Position numbers and translations under genes: made by a program
From: Delftia sp. PS-11
Lineage (GTDB): Bacteria > Pseudomonadota > Gammaproteobacteria > Burkholderiales > Burkholderiaceae_C
Assembly (NCBI RefSeq): GCF_029870285.1
Contig: NZ_JACSYA010000012.1
Span: 75,768 to 139,767 of the forward strand
DNA length: 64,000 bases
Direction of reading: 5' to 3'
Notes under the pieces: model-generated
The model's database searches: none
Seen by the model: the letters and a program-made list of their open reading frames with translations, nothing else
Told to the model about the DNA's origin: nothing
Part shown: in pieces, positions 30,110-38,061 of the stretch
Numbering within the stretch: position 1 is the stretch's first letter
Layout: each line of letters begins with the position of its first letter

Positions 30110-31198
30110 ATGGATAGTGGCCAAAATAAACAAAAGCCTGTAGCTGTGGATTTATTCGCCGGGGGTGGCGGATTGACTCTTGGCCTGAAGAAGGCAGGTT
30201 TCCTTGTTAGCGGTGCAGTGGAATATGACGAGACCGCCTGTGCGACATATTTTGAAAACCATAAAGGTGTAGTGCTTTTTCGAAAAGATATTAGAGATAT
30301 TTCAGGTGAGGAAATAATTAATACCTCGCCAACTGGGAAAATTGATTTAATTGCGGCCTGCCCACCCTGCCAAGGATTTAGTTCTCTGACATCAAAATAT
30401 CGCCGTGAGGACCCTAGGAATGAGCTGATATTCGAGTTCGTTCGTCTGGTTGGAGAGATTCGTCCAGCGACATTGATGATGGAAAATGTGCCTGGCTTGG
30501 CGGCTAGAGGTGTAGATATATTCACTAAAGCCAAGAATATGTTGGAGAAGTTTGGATATAAACTTGCATATTCTGTTGTGAATGTTGCAGATTATGGTGT
30601 GCCGCAGAGTAGGCGGCGACTGGTTATGTTAGGAAGTTTGGTGGATGAGATTAAAATTCCTGCATCTACACATGGAAATTCTCCTGGCATGAATCAATAT
30701 AAAACAGTTAGGGATGTTATAGAGGGATTTCCTGAGCCTGTTACTTTGACCTATGCTAATACTAGTCAAGGTCCTGAATATTTCGGCTGGCATGTTGTTA
30801 GAGATTTGTCACCAAAAAATAGGCAGCGCTTGGAGGCACTTTCCAATGGGCAAGATAGAAAATTTCTTCCTATAGAACTGCGTCCTGATTGCCATAAGTC
30901 AAGCGATAAAGGATTCTCAAACGTTTATGGACGAATGAATTGGGATGCGCCGGCTCCTACAATCACTGGTGGATGTGTTACCCTGAGTAAGGGGCGATTT
31001 GGACATCCGCAGGCTAATAGGACAATCTCGGTCCGAGAAGCCGCTATGCTGCAGACCTTTCCTTTGACCTATAAATTTAGGTCTAGTTATATTGACAAGG
31101 TATGTACAATCATTGGGAATGCTCTTCCTCCTGATTTTGCGGCGGCTATGGCAAAAGCGTGTTTTAATAAAATTATTGGTTCAAATAAAGGAGATTGA
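30110..31198 (+). CDS. DNA (cytosine-5)-methyltransferase
   Basis: 362 aa with the m5C motif set in order: I DLFAGGGGLTLG (14-25), IV PPCQGFSS with catalytic Cys near 87, VI ENVPGL near 125, VIII QSRRRLV near 167, the target recognition region between about 185 and 270, IX PTITGGC and X GNALPP near 337. It methylates cytosine in a sequence that cannot be read off. The gene is far more AT-rich than phage or host, so it is a recent import. It is translationally linked to the GHKL-nuclease gene (2 bp apart). Likely role: protect host DNA from that partner. Confidence 0.95.
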   Translation: MDSGQNKQKPVAVDLFAGGGGLTLGLKKAGFLVSGAVEYDETACATYFENHKGVVLFRKDIRDISGEEIINTSPTGKIDLIAACPPCQGFSSLTSKYRREDPRNELIFEFVRLVGEIRPATLMMENVPGLAARGVDIFTKAKNMLEKFGYKLAYSVVNVADYGVPQSRRRLVMLGSLVDEIKIPASTHGNSPGMNQYKTVRDVIEGFPEPVTLTYANTSQGPEYFGWHVVRDLSPKNRQRLEALSNGQDRKFLPIELRPDCHKSSDKGFSNVYGRMNWDAPAPTITGGCVTLSKGRFGHPQANRTISVREAAMLQTFPLTYKFRSSYIDKVCTIIGNALPPDFAAAMAKACFNKIIGSNKGD

Positions 31199-31200
31199 AT

Positions 31201-33360
31201 ATGTCGGATTCGGTTTTTCGCCTTGATTTTTCAAATCGAGTCATCGAGCACCTTGGGATAAAGCTATATCAAAATAAGCCAACTAATGTTATTGCTGAAT
31301 TTCTCTCGAATTGCTGGGATGCTGATGCAAGTAAAGTCGCGATAAATCTGAAGGCGACTGACGGTGAAGCTACTCCATCGATTGTGGTTTGTGACAATGG
31401 GCGTGGCATGAGTCGCGATGAGTTGATAAATGAATTTCTCGTTATTGGGAGAAATAGGCGTGAAAAGCCGGATGATAAAACTCCAGGTTTGCGCTTGCCC
31501 ATGGGGCGAAAAGGTATTGGTAAGCTCGCTGGCTTTGGTATTGCCCATACAGTAGACATAGTGTCTATCCCAAATAATAAACTAAGAAAAAAAGACGGAT
31601 CACCAGAAGTTTATTGGCTTAGATTTCATCTTGATAAAATGTTGGAGAAGTCAGCGGTTCTAGGTCCGACAGGTTATGAGCCTGTTGTTCTGGCGGATGG
31701 AATATCCTTGGATGACTGGAAAATAAAATGCCAAAATGACGGAGTTTTGAATTTATATTCGGATCTTATTGCTTCTGCTGAAGCAGGTGAGGGGGGTGTA
31801 TGTATTCACTTGCATGATACAACGCTTAAAAAGGCTATCAATGCCGATGCACTGCTTCGTAGTTTAGGTGCTCGCTTTACTGTAACACTTCTCAGAAGTG
31901 ATTTTGAGGTGAAGGTAAATGGGAAGGGTGTTAATCCTAATGATGCATTCCCCGCATTTCAGGATTTCTCAATCGGATCATTTCAAAGCCCAAATGTCGA
32001 AAAGATCAAGATCGGTGGAGTGGATCGGGAAGTGAGATTTTGGGCTAGATTTGTTGCGCTTTCTGATGCGGACTGGCCTCTGGAAAATGCTGGAGTTGGT
32101 GTTTATGCACATGGAAAAATTGCTCAAGATCGACCATTTTTCTTCAATGTGCGGGGTAAGGAAATATTCGGGCGTTATCTTTATGCTGTGATTGAGGCGG
32201 ATTGGCTTGATGAGCTTGATAATGATGTTGTGTCCACTGATCGCAGATCAGTAAATTGGGATACAGATGAGACAATTGATTTCCATAAATGGGGTGTTGG
32301 AAAAGTCAATGAATGGATTGAATCATTTAAAAAATGGCGAAAAGAACAACCAAAAAAAGAAATTGTAGATCGTGTAAGAAGAATTGCTGGTCCTACCACT
32401 TTGAGTGCTCCAGAAGAGCAGGCTCTTGCTGAACTGCTTTCAGATTTGCTCCCCAATTTTGGTAATGATGAAGAGGCCAAGGATCGTGCAACACAAACAA
32501 TTAAATCCGCATGGGTCCATGAGCCAACGCGCCAGCTCACAAAGCGTCTCTGGAAACAAGTTTTTTCAGAGGGGGAAGTAGAGGGGGCCGTATTTGCAGA
32601 TCTTGTCGAGAAATTACGCGATAGTCTTATACCCGAGGCGATGAGTCTTGCTGTTACGATGGCTCAGAGAATTGCCGCTATAACAGCAATGCGTAAGATA
32701 ATTGAGTCGGAAAAAACGGAGACGCATCTTCAGCGCCTAGTGGAAAAATTTCCTTGGCTACTTGGGCCAGAGTGGGAAAAACTTACAGCCAATCAAACTA
32801 TTCGTACACTTATCAAGGATAAACACGTACCAAGCACAACAAATGGAGAGTGGAAGCTGGATGATGCAGAAGGAGGACTGAAACCAGACTTTGTTTTTCT
32901 GAGCGATATAGGAGAGCAGCAGCAGATCGTCGTCTTTGAGCTTAAGGGGCCGGAGGCGGGTAAAACGCTACAGATAAGCGAATTTTATCAGTTGCGTCAA
33001 TATTTGGACATTATCAGTGGAGCTTATCCTCATTTAACGGTTACGGGATTTTTGATTGGTCATGATGCTGGTGGATTTAAGGCGACTGATACACGAATTA
33101 CAGTAGGGCGTTGGAGTGAGGTTCTGGGTAGGGCTCGGTTGATGCATGCTTCTTACTTGGGATCGCTGCTGAGTGCTTCAGAGGCAGGCGCTACAGATGA
33201 GCGTATTAAGCAGATTGCTAACTTTGGTGGTGCTGAGACAATGGAATTGCTCGAAAAACTTCATGAGATGAGTAATTTTCCATCAGTTGTGCTTGATGCT
33301 TTGAAGAAGAATCCTAACTTAGCGATTGCCTCGAATAGCATGGCGGTGAGTGCAGGTTGA
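31201..33360 (+). CDS. GHKL ATPase fused to PD-(D/E)XK nuclease-like domain (MORC/MutL-type)
   Basis: 719 aa from the ATG at 31,201 with AAAGGAG upstream. Residues 1-200 form a Bergerat ATPase: N-box EFLSNCWDADA (Glu33, Asn37, Asp40), G1 DNGRGM (Asp65), G2 GRKGIGKLAGFG (103-114). About 210-390 is an S5-like transducer region, about 405-505 a helical linker. About 508-650 is nuclease-like: HLQRLVEKFPWLLG, KPDF (Asp563), FELK (Glu580, Lys582) and QLRQY (Gln597, Tyr601), similar to the Shedu/DUF4263 core. Same AT-rich operon as the m5C methyltransferase. Linked MutL/MORC-like ATPases were predicted as restriction components by Iyer, Abhiman and Aravind; restriction by this protein is inference. 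Confidence 0.85.
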   Translation: MSDSVFRLDFSNRVIEHLGIKLYQNKPTNVIAEFLSNCWDADASKVAINLKATDGEATPSIVVCDNGRGMSRDELINEFLVIGRNRREKPDDKTPGLRLPMGRKGIGKLAGFGIAHTVDIVSIPNNKLRKKDGSPEVYWLRFHLDKMLEKSAVLGPTGYEPVVLADGISLDDWKIKCQNDGVLNLYSDLIASAEAGEGGVCIHLHDTTLKKAINADALLRSLGARFTVTLLRSDFEVKVNGKGVNPNDAFPAFQDFSIGSFQSPNVEKIKIGGVDREVRFWARFVALSDADWPLENAGVGVYAHGKIAQDRPFFFNVRGKEIFGRYLYAVIEADWLDELDNDVVSTDRRSVNWDTDETIDFHKWGVGKVNEWIESFKKWRKEQPKKEIVDRVRRIAGPTTLSAPEEQALAELLSDLLPNFGNDEEAKDRATQTIKSAWVHEPTRQLTKRLWKQVFSEGEVEGAVFADLVEKLRDSLIPEAMSLAVTMAQRIAAITAMRKIIESEKTETHLQRLVEKFPWLLGPEWEKLTANQTIRTLIKDKHVPSTTNGEWKLDDAEGGLKPDFVFLSDIGEQQQIVVFELKGPEAGKTLQISEFYQLRQYLDIISGAYPHLTVTGFLIGHDAGGFKATDTRITVGRWSEVLGRARLMHASYLGSLLSASEAGATDERIKQIANFGGAETMELLEKLHEMSNFPSVVLDALKKNPNLAIASNSMAVSAG

Positions 33361-33495
33361 GGAGGGCTCTTACTGTGACTGCGGCGTAAAACTGATCATG
33401 TGGAAATAAGCCCTCAGCGATGGCGCCAATGCTTGCTCAGTTTTTCGTGAATATTCCCAGAAATTTGCGTAACCTATTGATTTTATGAATTGGGA

Positions 33496-33546
33496 GTCTG
33501 ACTTTTAATCCGTTGGTCGTGAGTTCGCATCTCGCAGGATCCACCA
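33496..33546 (+). other. tRNA-Lys(UUU) 3' fragment, candidate attachment site (attR)
   Basis: CTTTTAA anticodon loop, TCCGT 3' anticodon strand, a pairable T-stem (GTGAG/CTCGC) and AGGATCC-A-CCA end are present. The 5' half of a tRNA is missing and the anticodon stem does not pair (TCTGA against TCCGT). The T-loop is TTCGCAT, changing the conserved A58. A bare tRNA 3' end at the edge of a prophage is the usual trace of integrase-mediated insertion. Confidence 0.65.
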
Positions 33547-33557
33547 GGAATACAAGG

Positions 33558-33581
33558 CCCCGTAGCAATACGGGGGGTCTT
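33558..33581 (+). terminator. Terminator after the tRNA fragment
   Basis: CCCCGTA (33,558-33,564), GCAA tetraloop, TACGGGG (33,569-33,575), then GGTCTT. It is the terminator of the original tRNA gene. The group II intron remnant begins at the very next base. Confidence 0.75.
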
Positions 33582-33790
33582 GTGCGCCCAGCATGGGCGC
33601 GTACCTGCGGGTGCAAGTCCCGCTGCGAGCTGGTCACAGTGAGCAAAGTGAAGCGCAACTGCGCAAGGGTGACCGAGCGTGGGACTGCCCAGACTCTCTT
33701 GGCCTCAAACTCTCGAACCGCCCGGTGCGGATCCGCATGCCGGGTGGTGTGGCAGGGGTGCCTCCTATGATGGAGGCTCCCTATGCCGAT
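33582..33790 (+). mobile_element. ORF-less group II intron remnant (probable class C)
   Basis: The 5' end is GTGCGCCCAGC, fitting the GUGYG intron start. The 3' end carries a domain V-like hairpin (GAACCGCCCGGTGCG, GATC, CGCATGCCGGGTGGTGT region, 33,715-33,750) and a domain VI-like stem (GCCTCC/GGAGGC, CCCTATGCC with a bulged A) ending CCGAT. About 130 nt remain between the ends, so domain IV with the reverse transcriptase and most of domains I-III are gone. Class C introns insert just after terminators, exactly the position seen. Confidence 0.7.
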
Positions 33791-34034
33791 TTCTATCGAA
33801 GAAGTAGCAAAAAGGGGCTTGCGCTGGCCCTTCGTGTCCCGCAATTTCTGGCGTGCTTCGCAACTCACCGCGCAGACTTCACCCTTTTGCCGATCTTGTG
33901 ACGGATGTACTGGTCCGTCATGCCTTAGGTGGTGTGCCTCAGCAGGGCCTGTGTCTGGCGTATGTCACAGTACGGAAACCAGCCCCTTCCGTGATCGCCA
34001 GTCTCCCGCCCGACTGGCGTTGCTGCGCTATCTG
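33791..34034. other. Intron 3' flank with no supported gene
   Basis: Several short frames are open, but none has a start with a ribosome binding site, a recognisable domain or consistent composition. The stretch TGACGGATGTACTGGTCCGTCA contains an inverted repeat (TGACGGA/TCCGTCA, 33,899-33,920). I see nothing else to annotate. Confidence 0.4.
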
Positions 34035-35270
34035 TCAGTTGAAGCGTCTGAGATAGCGAGAGAAGACCCAACCCTGCAATTCGATCTTGCTGTCCTCGCT
34101 TCGCCAGACGACCAAAGTGAAGTCTCGTTCCTTTTCAAGCAAACGAACCGTTTGGCCGAACCGTAGCTGACCTACGACTGGAGCTTTTGCCTTTGGTCCG
34201 CTCTTCAAAGCAAGGTTCTGAGTGCTAACAAACCTGAAATCGTCCAGCAACTGAATGTCACCTATGGACTGGCGGGCTGCTTCCTTCACCTGTTTGGTTG
34301 CTTCTTGCTTAGAAGTCTCCTCCAGCCACTTCTTGATATAGAAGTCCGCAATTGGGTTCAAGAACGCGCTGAGGATGGAAATCAAGAGTGGGACGAGTAC
34401 TATGAGTAACAAATTCTGGGACAGTGGCGTCTTGGTGGCTTCAATGGCCTGAACAATCTGGTCCACAGCCTCTTGTAGCGTCAAGGCTTTCGAAACGCCC
34501 GCAGTGATGTCTTGCACCAAATGGACAGCTTCCTCATGGGCGTCCTCGGGCTTCGGCAGTTGTGTGGCATCCTCCAACAGTCGCTTTGCACTGAGGGACT
34601 CATTGGCCTTGGCCATGCTTTCAAGAATCCCCTGCGCTGACGAGGCGCTCAGAGGCTCTTTGAAGCGCTCCAGCGCTCCAGTGAGCGCCTTGTAGTGAGT
34701 GCTCCGCATTGCTGTGTGCTCGGCCGCGAACTTGAGTGCCCTGAGGTCGGTCAGTTCCTCAAGATACTTCGCAGACATCTTGCTTTGCTCCATGGCCGTT
34801 CGGAGGCTGTACGTGGAGTTCAAGGTCTCGAGCTGCCTTCTAAGTTCCTTCAACAGCCGCTTTGCACTGAGGGACTCATTGGCCTTGGCCATGCTTTCAA
34901 GAATCCCCTGCGCTGACGAGGCGCTCAGAGGCTCTTTGAAGCGCTCCAGCGCTCCAGTGAGCTCCTTGTAGTGAGTGCTCCGCATTGCTGTGTGCTCGGC
35001 CGCGAACTTGAGTGCCCTGAGATCGGTCAGTTCCTCAAGATACTTCGCAGACATCTTGCTTTGCTCCATGGCCGTTTGGAGGCTGTACGTGGAGTTCAAG
35101 GTCTCGAGCTGCCTTCTAAATTCCTCCATAGGTCGCATTGCTGCCTGTAGCGCTGCGGCGACACTCGTGGAGGTGTACTGCTTTGCAGCCTCCAGGGCGG
35201 ACGCTCTGCCAACTGAGGCTGATAAGTCAAAGGCTGTTGCCCCACTCCATGAATGCATCTTGTCGTTCAT
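34035..35270 (-). CDS. Membrane protein with duplicated 92-aa helical repeat and C-terminal SH3-like domain
   Basis: 411 aa. Residues about 53-144 and 145-236 are almost identical helical repeats (start RRQLETLNSTYSL, end AKRLL). After a helical linker, LLLIVLVPLLISILSAFLNP (about 287-306) is a single membrane helix, followed by a charged helix and a bacterial SH3-like domain (NLALKSGPKAKAPVVGQLRF...GWVFSRYL). The N-terminal repeats should be on one side of the membrane and the SH3 domain on the other. It may sense or bind peptidoglycan or proteins; function unknown. An IS element starts 31 bp upstream of the ATG and probably separates it from its promoter. Confidence 0.75.
   Translation of the reverse strand: MNDKMHSWSGATAFDLSASVGRASALEAAKQYTSTSVAAALQAAMRPMEEFRRQLETLNSTYSLQTAMEQSKMSAKYLEELTDLRALKFAAEHTAMRSTHYKELTGALERFKEPLSASSAQGILESMAKANESLSAKRLLKELRRQLETLNSTYSLRTAMEQSKMSAKYLEELTDLRALKFAAEHTAMRSTHYKALTGALERFKEPLSASSAQGILESMAKANESLSAKRLLEDATQLPKPEDAHEEAVHLVQDITAGVSKALTLQEAVDQIVQAIEATKTPLSQNLLLIVLVPLLISILSAFLNPIADFYIKKWLEETSKQEATKQVKEAARQSIGDIQLLDDFRFVSTQNLALKSGPKAKAPVVGQLRFGQTVRLLEKERDFTLVVWRSEDSKIELQGWVFSRYLRRFN
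34575..35125. repeat. 276-bp near-perfect tandem duplication inside the membrane-protein gene
   Basis: Unit 1 (34,575-34,850) and unit 2 (34,851-35,125) start CAACAG(T/C)CGCTTTGCACT and differ at only about five positions by eye. 276 is a multiple of three, so the frame is kept and the copy number can change without breaking the gene. The high identity indicates recent duplication or gene conversion. Confidence 0.9.
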
Positions 35271-35301
35271 GGGGCAATATTACCGCCGCCAGAGTGCAAT
35301 C

Positions 35302-36359
35302 GGCTTTGTTGCACAAATTGGCCTGCCTCACCGGCGCCCGTAGACTCACGGCGTGACAGAAGCGAAGAACAGGCAGCGGAGCAAGTACCGCACGACAAAC
35401 TGGAAGGCGTACAACGCGGCGCTGAAGGCGCGTGGCTCGTTGACGATGTGGCTGGATCAGGGCATGCAGTGGCTTGGAACGCCGAGCGGCAAGCGCGGGC
35501 GCAGCCCGACGTTCTCGGACGCAGCCATCCAGTTCTGCCTGAGCATCAAGTGCCTGTTCGGCCAGCCCCTGCGCCAAGCCCCCTGGGCATGGTTCACAGC
35601 CTGCTGCGACTGGCCAAGCTGGACTGGCCGGTACCGGACTTCAGCACGGTCTGCCGACGCCAGAAGACCTTGCAGGTCGAACTGAGCTACCAGCGAACCA
35701 AGTCGCCGTTGCAATTGCTGGTGGACAGCACAGGCATGAAGTTCATTGGCGAAGGCGAGTGCAAACGCAAAAAGCATGGTGCCGAGTACCGGCGTGAATG
35801 GCGCAAGGTCCATCTGGGCATCGACGCGCAGACGCTGGAAATACGCGCCATCGAGGTGAGCACCAACGCCATCGCAGATGCGCCGATGCTGCCCGAGCTG
35901 CTGACCCAAATCCCGCTCAACGAGCCCATCGAAAGCGTCTGCGCTGATGGAGCCTACGACACGCGAGGTTGCCTGGACGCCATCGCCGAACGGCAAGCGA
36001 TGGCATTGATCCCGCCGCGCAAGAACGCCAGCCATTGGAAGAAGTCCAGTGCGGGATCGGCGCAGCGCAACGAGGCCATTCGGGCGTGCAAGCGCTTGGG
36101 CCGCAGCATCTGGAAGAAGTGGAGCGGGTATCACCGGCGCAGCCTTGTGGAGACGAAAATGCACTGCTTCAAGCGACTGGGCCAACGGGTTACAGCGCGC
36201 ACGTTCGACCGCCAGGTTGTGGAGTTGCACGTTCGCGTGGCCTTGCTCAATCGTTTCAGCCAGATCGGCCGTCCTCGAACCGTGCCGGTGGCTGCTGTGG
36301 CATAGGTCCGTCTGGGGTTGGGGTCATGCCGCCCGAAAATCGATTTGTGCAACAGAGCC
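35302..36359 (+). mobile_element. IS5-family element, IS903 subgroup, 1058 bp
   Basis: The ends are inverted repeats: GGCTTTGTTGCACAAAT on the left and ATTTGTGCAACAGAGCC on the right, one mismatch in 17. Length, end sequence and 9-bp target duplication fit IS903-type elements. It carries one transposase gene, broken by a frameshift. It landed 31 bp upstream of the duplicated-repeat membrane-protein gene. Confidence 0.93.
35353..36305 (+). pseudogene. IS903-type transposase, frameshifted
   Basis: The start frame reads MTEAKNRQRSKYRTTNWKAY...FGQPLRQA. The homologous continuation GMVHSLLRLAKLDWPVPDFS...TVCRRQKTLQVELSY is in another frame. The break is at a run of five C (35,579-35,583); six would restore one frame. 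The DDE parts are present: LVDSTGMKF, VCADGAYDTRGC, and the Y-x2-R-x3-E block YHRRSLVETKMHCFKRL. The gene is probably dead unless slippage on the C run rescues it. Confidence 0.85.
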
Positions 36360-36368
36360 AGTGCAATC

Positions 36369-36909
36369 TGTCAGTGACTACACCTCCTCGACTGCTTGAG
36401 CGGCGTAGGTTTTGGCGTAGGTTTTTTGGATTTTTGTTGTTTTTCAGAGGAGGGCTACGTTCTGCCATTGAACGACGCCCGCTCGAAAATCCCAAGCTAT
36501 GTGGCGAGTGGTTGTGCGCCATTGCCTGGACAGTGTACATCCTACACCAAGCACAGGCAGGTGGCCCTGACATCGAGTGGTTTGACGCAACAAAATGCGA
36601 GGGCCTAGCCGGCAGAAGTTGCGTGTGGTCTAAGGGAACTGCCAGCGGCGCAGCAGATGATGCGTGCAGGCAAGTAGAATTGTTTCATATCAAAGACATG
36701 ATGCTCCGAAAGTTGCAGTAACTGCCTGCCAGGCGTCTGAGTGCATGTCCGTATTTCCCTTTGGCGCAGGCTGCGCTTGAATTTGGCGCAGAGACCCCAC
36801 GCCTTCCCGTCATCGTGCTCTCCTTTATGAAGCTCTGTTCCTGCCCTCCGGATGTGCTTTTGGCATGGCCGTGGCGTGTGTATGGCGTATCCGGGCAGGA
36901 GGCGCTGTG
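36369..36909. other. Low-information stretch between IS and ctaA
   Basis: Contains a tandem 12-bp repeat GGCGTAGGTTTT (36,402-36,413 and 36,414-36,425). A plus-strand frame ends at 36,721 (AIAWTVYILHQAQAGGPDIE...ELFHIKDMMLRKLQ) with no convincing start; it may be the 3' end of a gene cut by earlier rearrangement. The last 150 bp should hold the ctaA promoter; I cannot point to it with confidence. Confidence 0.4.
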
Positions 36910-38061
36910 ATGGGGCAGGCTTTGTACGATATGGCGCCTGTGCTGGAGCTGATGGCTCTGGGTCTGTTGCTGGCGTTGGGGCCGCTGGCATGGGTCTGGC
37001 TGCGCAACCGCGATGCGGGGGCACTCAAGCGTTTGCAGGCCTTGTCTGTGCTGACGCTGTTTCTGACATTCGATCTGGTGTTGTTCGGGGCCTTTACGCG
37101 GCTGACGGATTCAGGCCTGGGCTGCCCGGACTGGCCGGGCTGCTATGGCAGTGCCAGTCCGGTAGGGGCGCGCGCGCAGATTGCCGAGGCGCAGGCCGCC
37201 ATGCCGACGGGGCCTGTCACACATGGCAAAGCCTGGATAGAGATGATTCACCGCTATCTGGCGACCACGGTGGGTGTACTGATCATCGCCATGACGTTGA
37301 TGGCCTGGCGTCAATCCTCCGCCTTGCGCGGGCGTCAGGGCGCAGTACTCAGTCCCTGGTGGCCAACGGTTGCGCTGTTGTGGGTTTGCCTGCAGGGGGC
37401 ATTTGGCGCATGGACGGTGACGATGAAGCTGCAGCCCGCGATTGTGACGCTGCATTTGCTGGGCGGCACCGTACTGCTGGCGCTGTTGTGTGTGCCTGCA
37501 GTGCGCCTGAGCCGCAGGCCGCTGGTGGAGGTGTCCTGGTGGCTGCGCCGCGCGCTATGGCTGGCGCTGGGGCTGCTGATCGTTCAGGTGATGCTGGGCG
37601 GCTGGGTCAGCACCAACTATGCGGTGCTGGCCTGCAGCACTTTCCCGACCTGCCAGGGCAGTTGGTGGCCAGCCATGGATTTCTCGCAGGCATTGCAGGT
37701 CTGGCGCCCGCTGGGCGTGCTGCGCGATGGCAGCAATATCAGTTTCGAAGGGTTGACAGCGATTCATTACCTGCATCGCCTGGCGGCCTATGTGGTGGTT
37801 GCTGTCCTGCTGGCCTTGTGGTGGCGGCTGCGCCTGCTGCCAGCTTTGGCGTTACAGCGCCGCTGCCTGGGTGGTTTTCTGGTGCTGCAGGTGGTGACGG
37901 GTCTGTCGAACGTGGTACTCGACTGGCCTTTGGTATCAGCCGTTCTGCATACCGGCGGAGCAGCAGCGCTGGTGACGGTTGTGGTGTGGTGTCTGGCGTC
38001 AAGCCGTCCGGGCAGCATGCTGCGGGTTGGTATGCCGGTTGCCCGTGGAGAGATTGCATGA
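36910..38061 (+). CDS. ctaA: Heme A synthase, CtaA/COX15 family
   Basis: 383 aa from the ATG at 36,910 with GGCAGGAGG upstream. An eight-helix membrane protein in two halves: the first with [20 protein letters not shown] and [15 protein letters not shown], the second with [29 protein letters not shown] and [10 protein letters not shown]. The conserved His residues for heme and the Cys pair are present. It oxidises heme O to heme A for terminal oxidases. Its stop overlaps the ctaB start (ATGA), so the two are one operon supplying the oxidase cluster downstream. Confidence 0.93.
   Translation: MGQALYDMAPVLELMALGLLLALGPLAWVWLRNRDAGALKRLQALSVLTLFLTFDLVLFGAFTRLTDSGLGCPDWPGCYGSASPVGARAQIAEAQAAMPTGPVTHGKAWIEMIHRYLATTVGVLIIAMTLMAWRQSSALRGRQGAVLSPWWPTVALLWVCLQGAFGAWTVTMKLQPAIVTLHLLGGTVLLALLCVPAVRLSRRPLVEVSWWLRRALWLALGLLIVQVMLGGWVSTNYAVLACSTFPTCQGSWWPAMDFSQALQVWRPLGVLRDGSNISFEGLTAIHYLHRLAAYVVVAVLLALWWRLRLLPALALQRRCLGGFLVLQVVTGLSNVVLDWPLVSAVLHTGGAAALVTVVVWCLASSRPGSMLRVGMPVARGEIA

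Larger units (their letters stand above)
1..33546. mobile_element. Lambda-like siphophage prophage (right part, left end outside window)
   Basis: Contiguous phage modules fill this span: leftward early genes, a repressor/Cro switch, a CII-family regulator, Nu1/GpA terminase, lambda-family portal, protease-capsid fusion, tail genes with a gpG/GT frameshift, GH108 endolysin and nested spanins. A low-GC methyltransferase/GHKL-nuclease cargo closes the right end. The right boundary is set at a tRNA-Lys 3' fragment (33,496-33,546), the usual kind of integrase target. No integrase is visible, so the left attachment site should lie left of position 1. Structural genes look intact, so the element may be functional. 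The boundary is inference; the phage nature is firm. Confidence 0.93.
35293..36368. repeat. 9-bp target site duplication around the IS
   Basis: AGTGCAATC at 35,293-35,301 and again at 36,360-36,368 flank the element exactly. Nine bases is the size known for the IS903 subgroup of IS5. Intact duplications mean a single simple transposition without later rearrangement. Confidence 0.92.

Noticed and set aside
33437..33868. 143-aa minus frame across the intron remnant
   Set aside because: It crosses the tRNA fragment, terminator and intron domains V-VI, which explain the sequence; no protein family is recognisable.
36852..38057. Long frame through ctaA in phase with ctaB, suggesting a fusion
   Set aside because: The part overlapping ctaA is out of frame with its conserved motifs; ctaB has its own ATG overlapping the ctaA stop.
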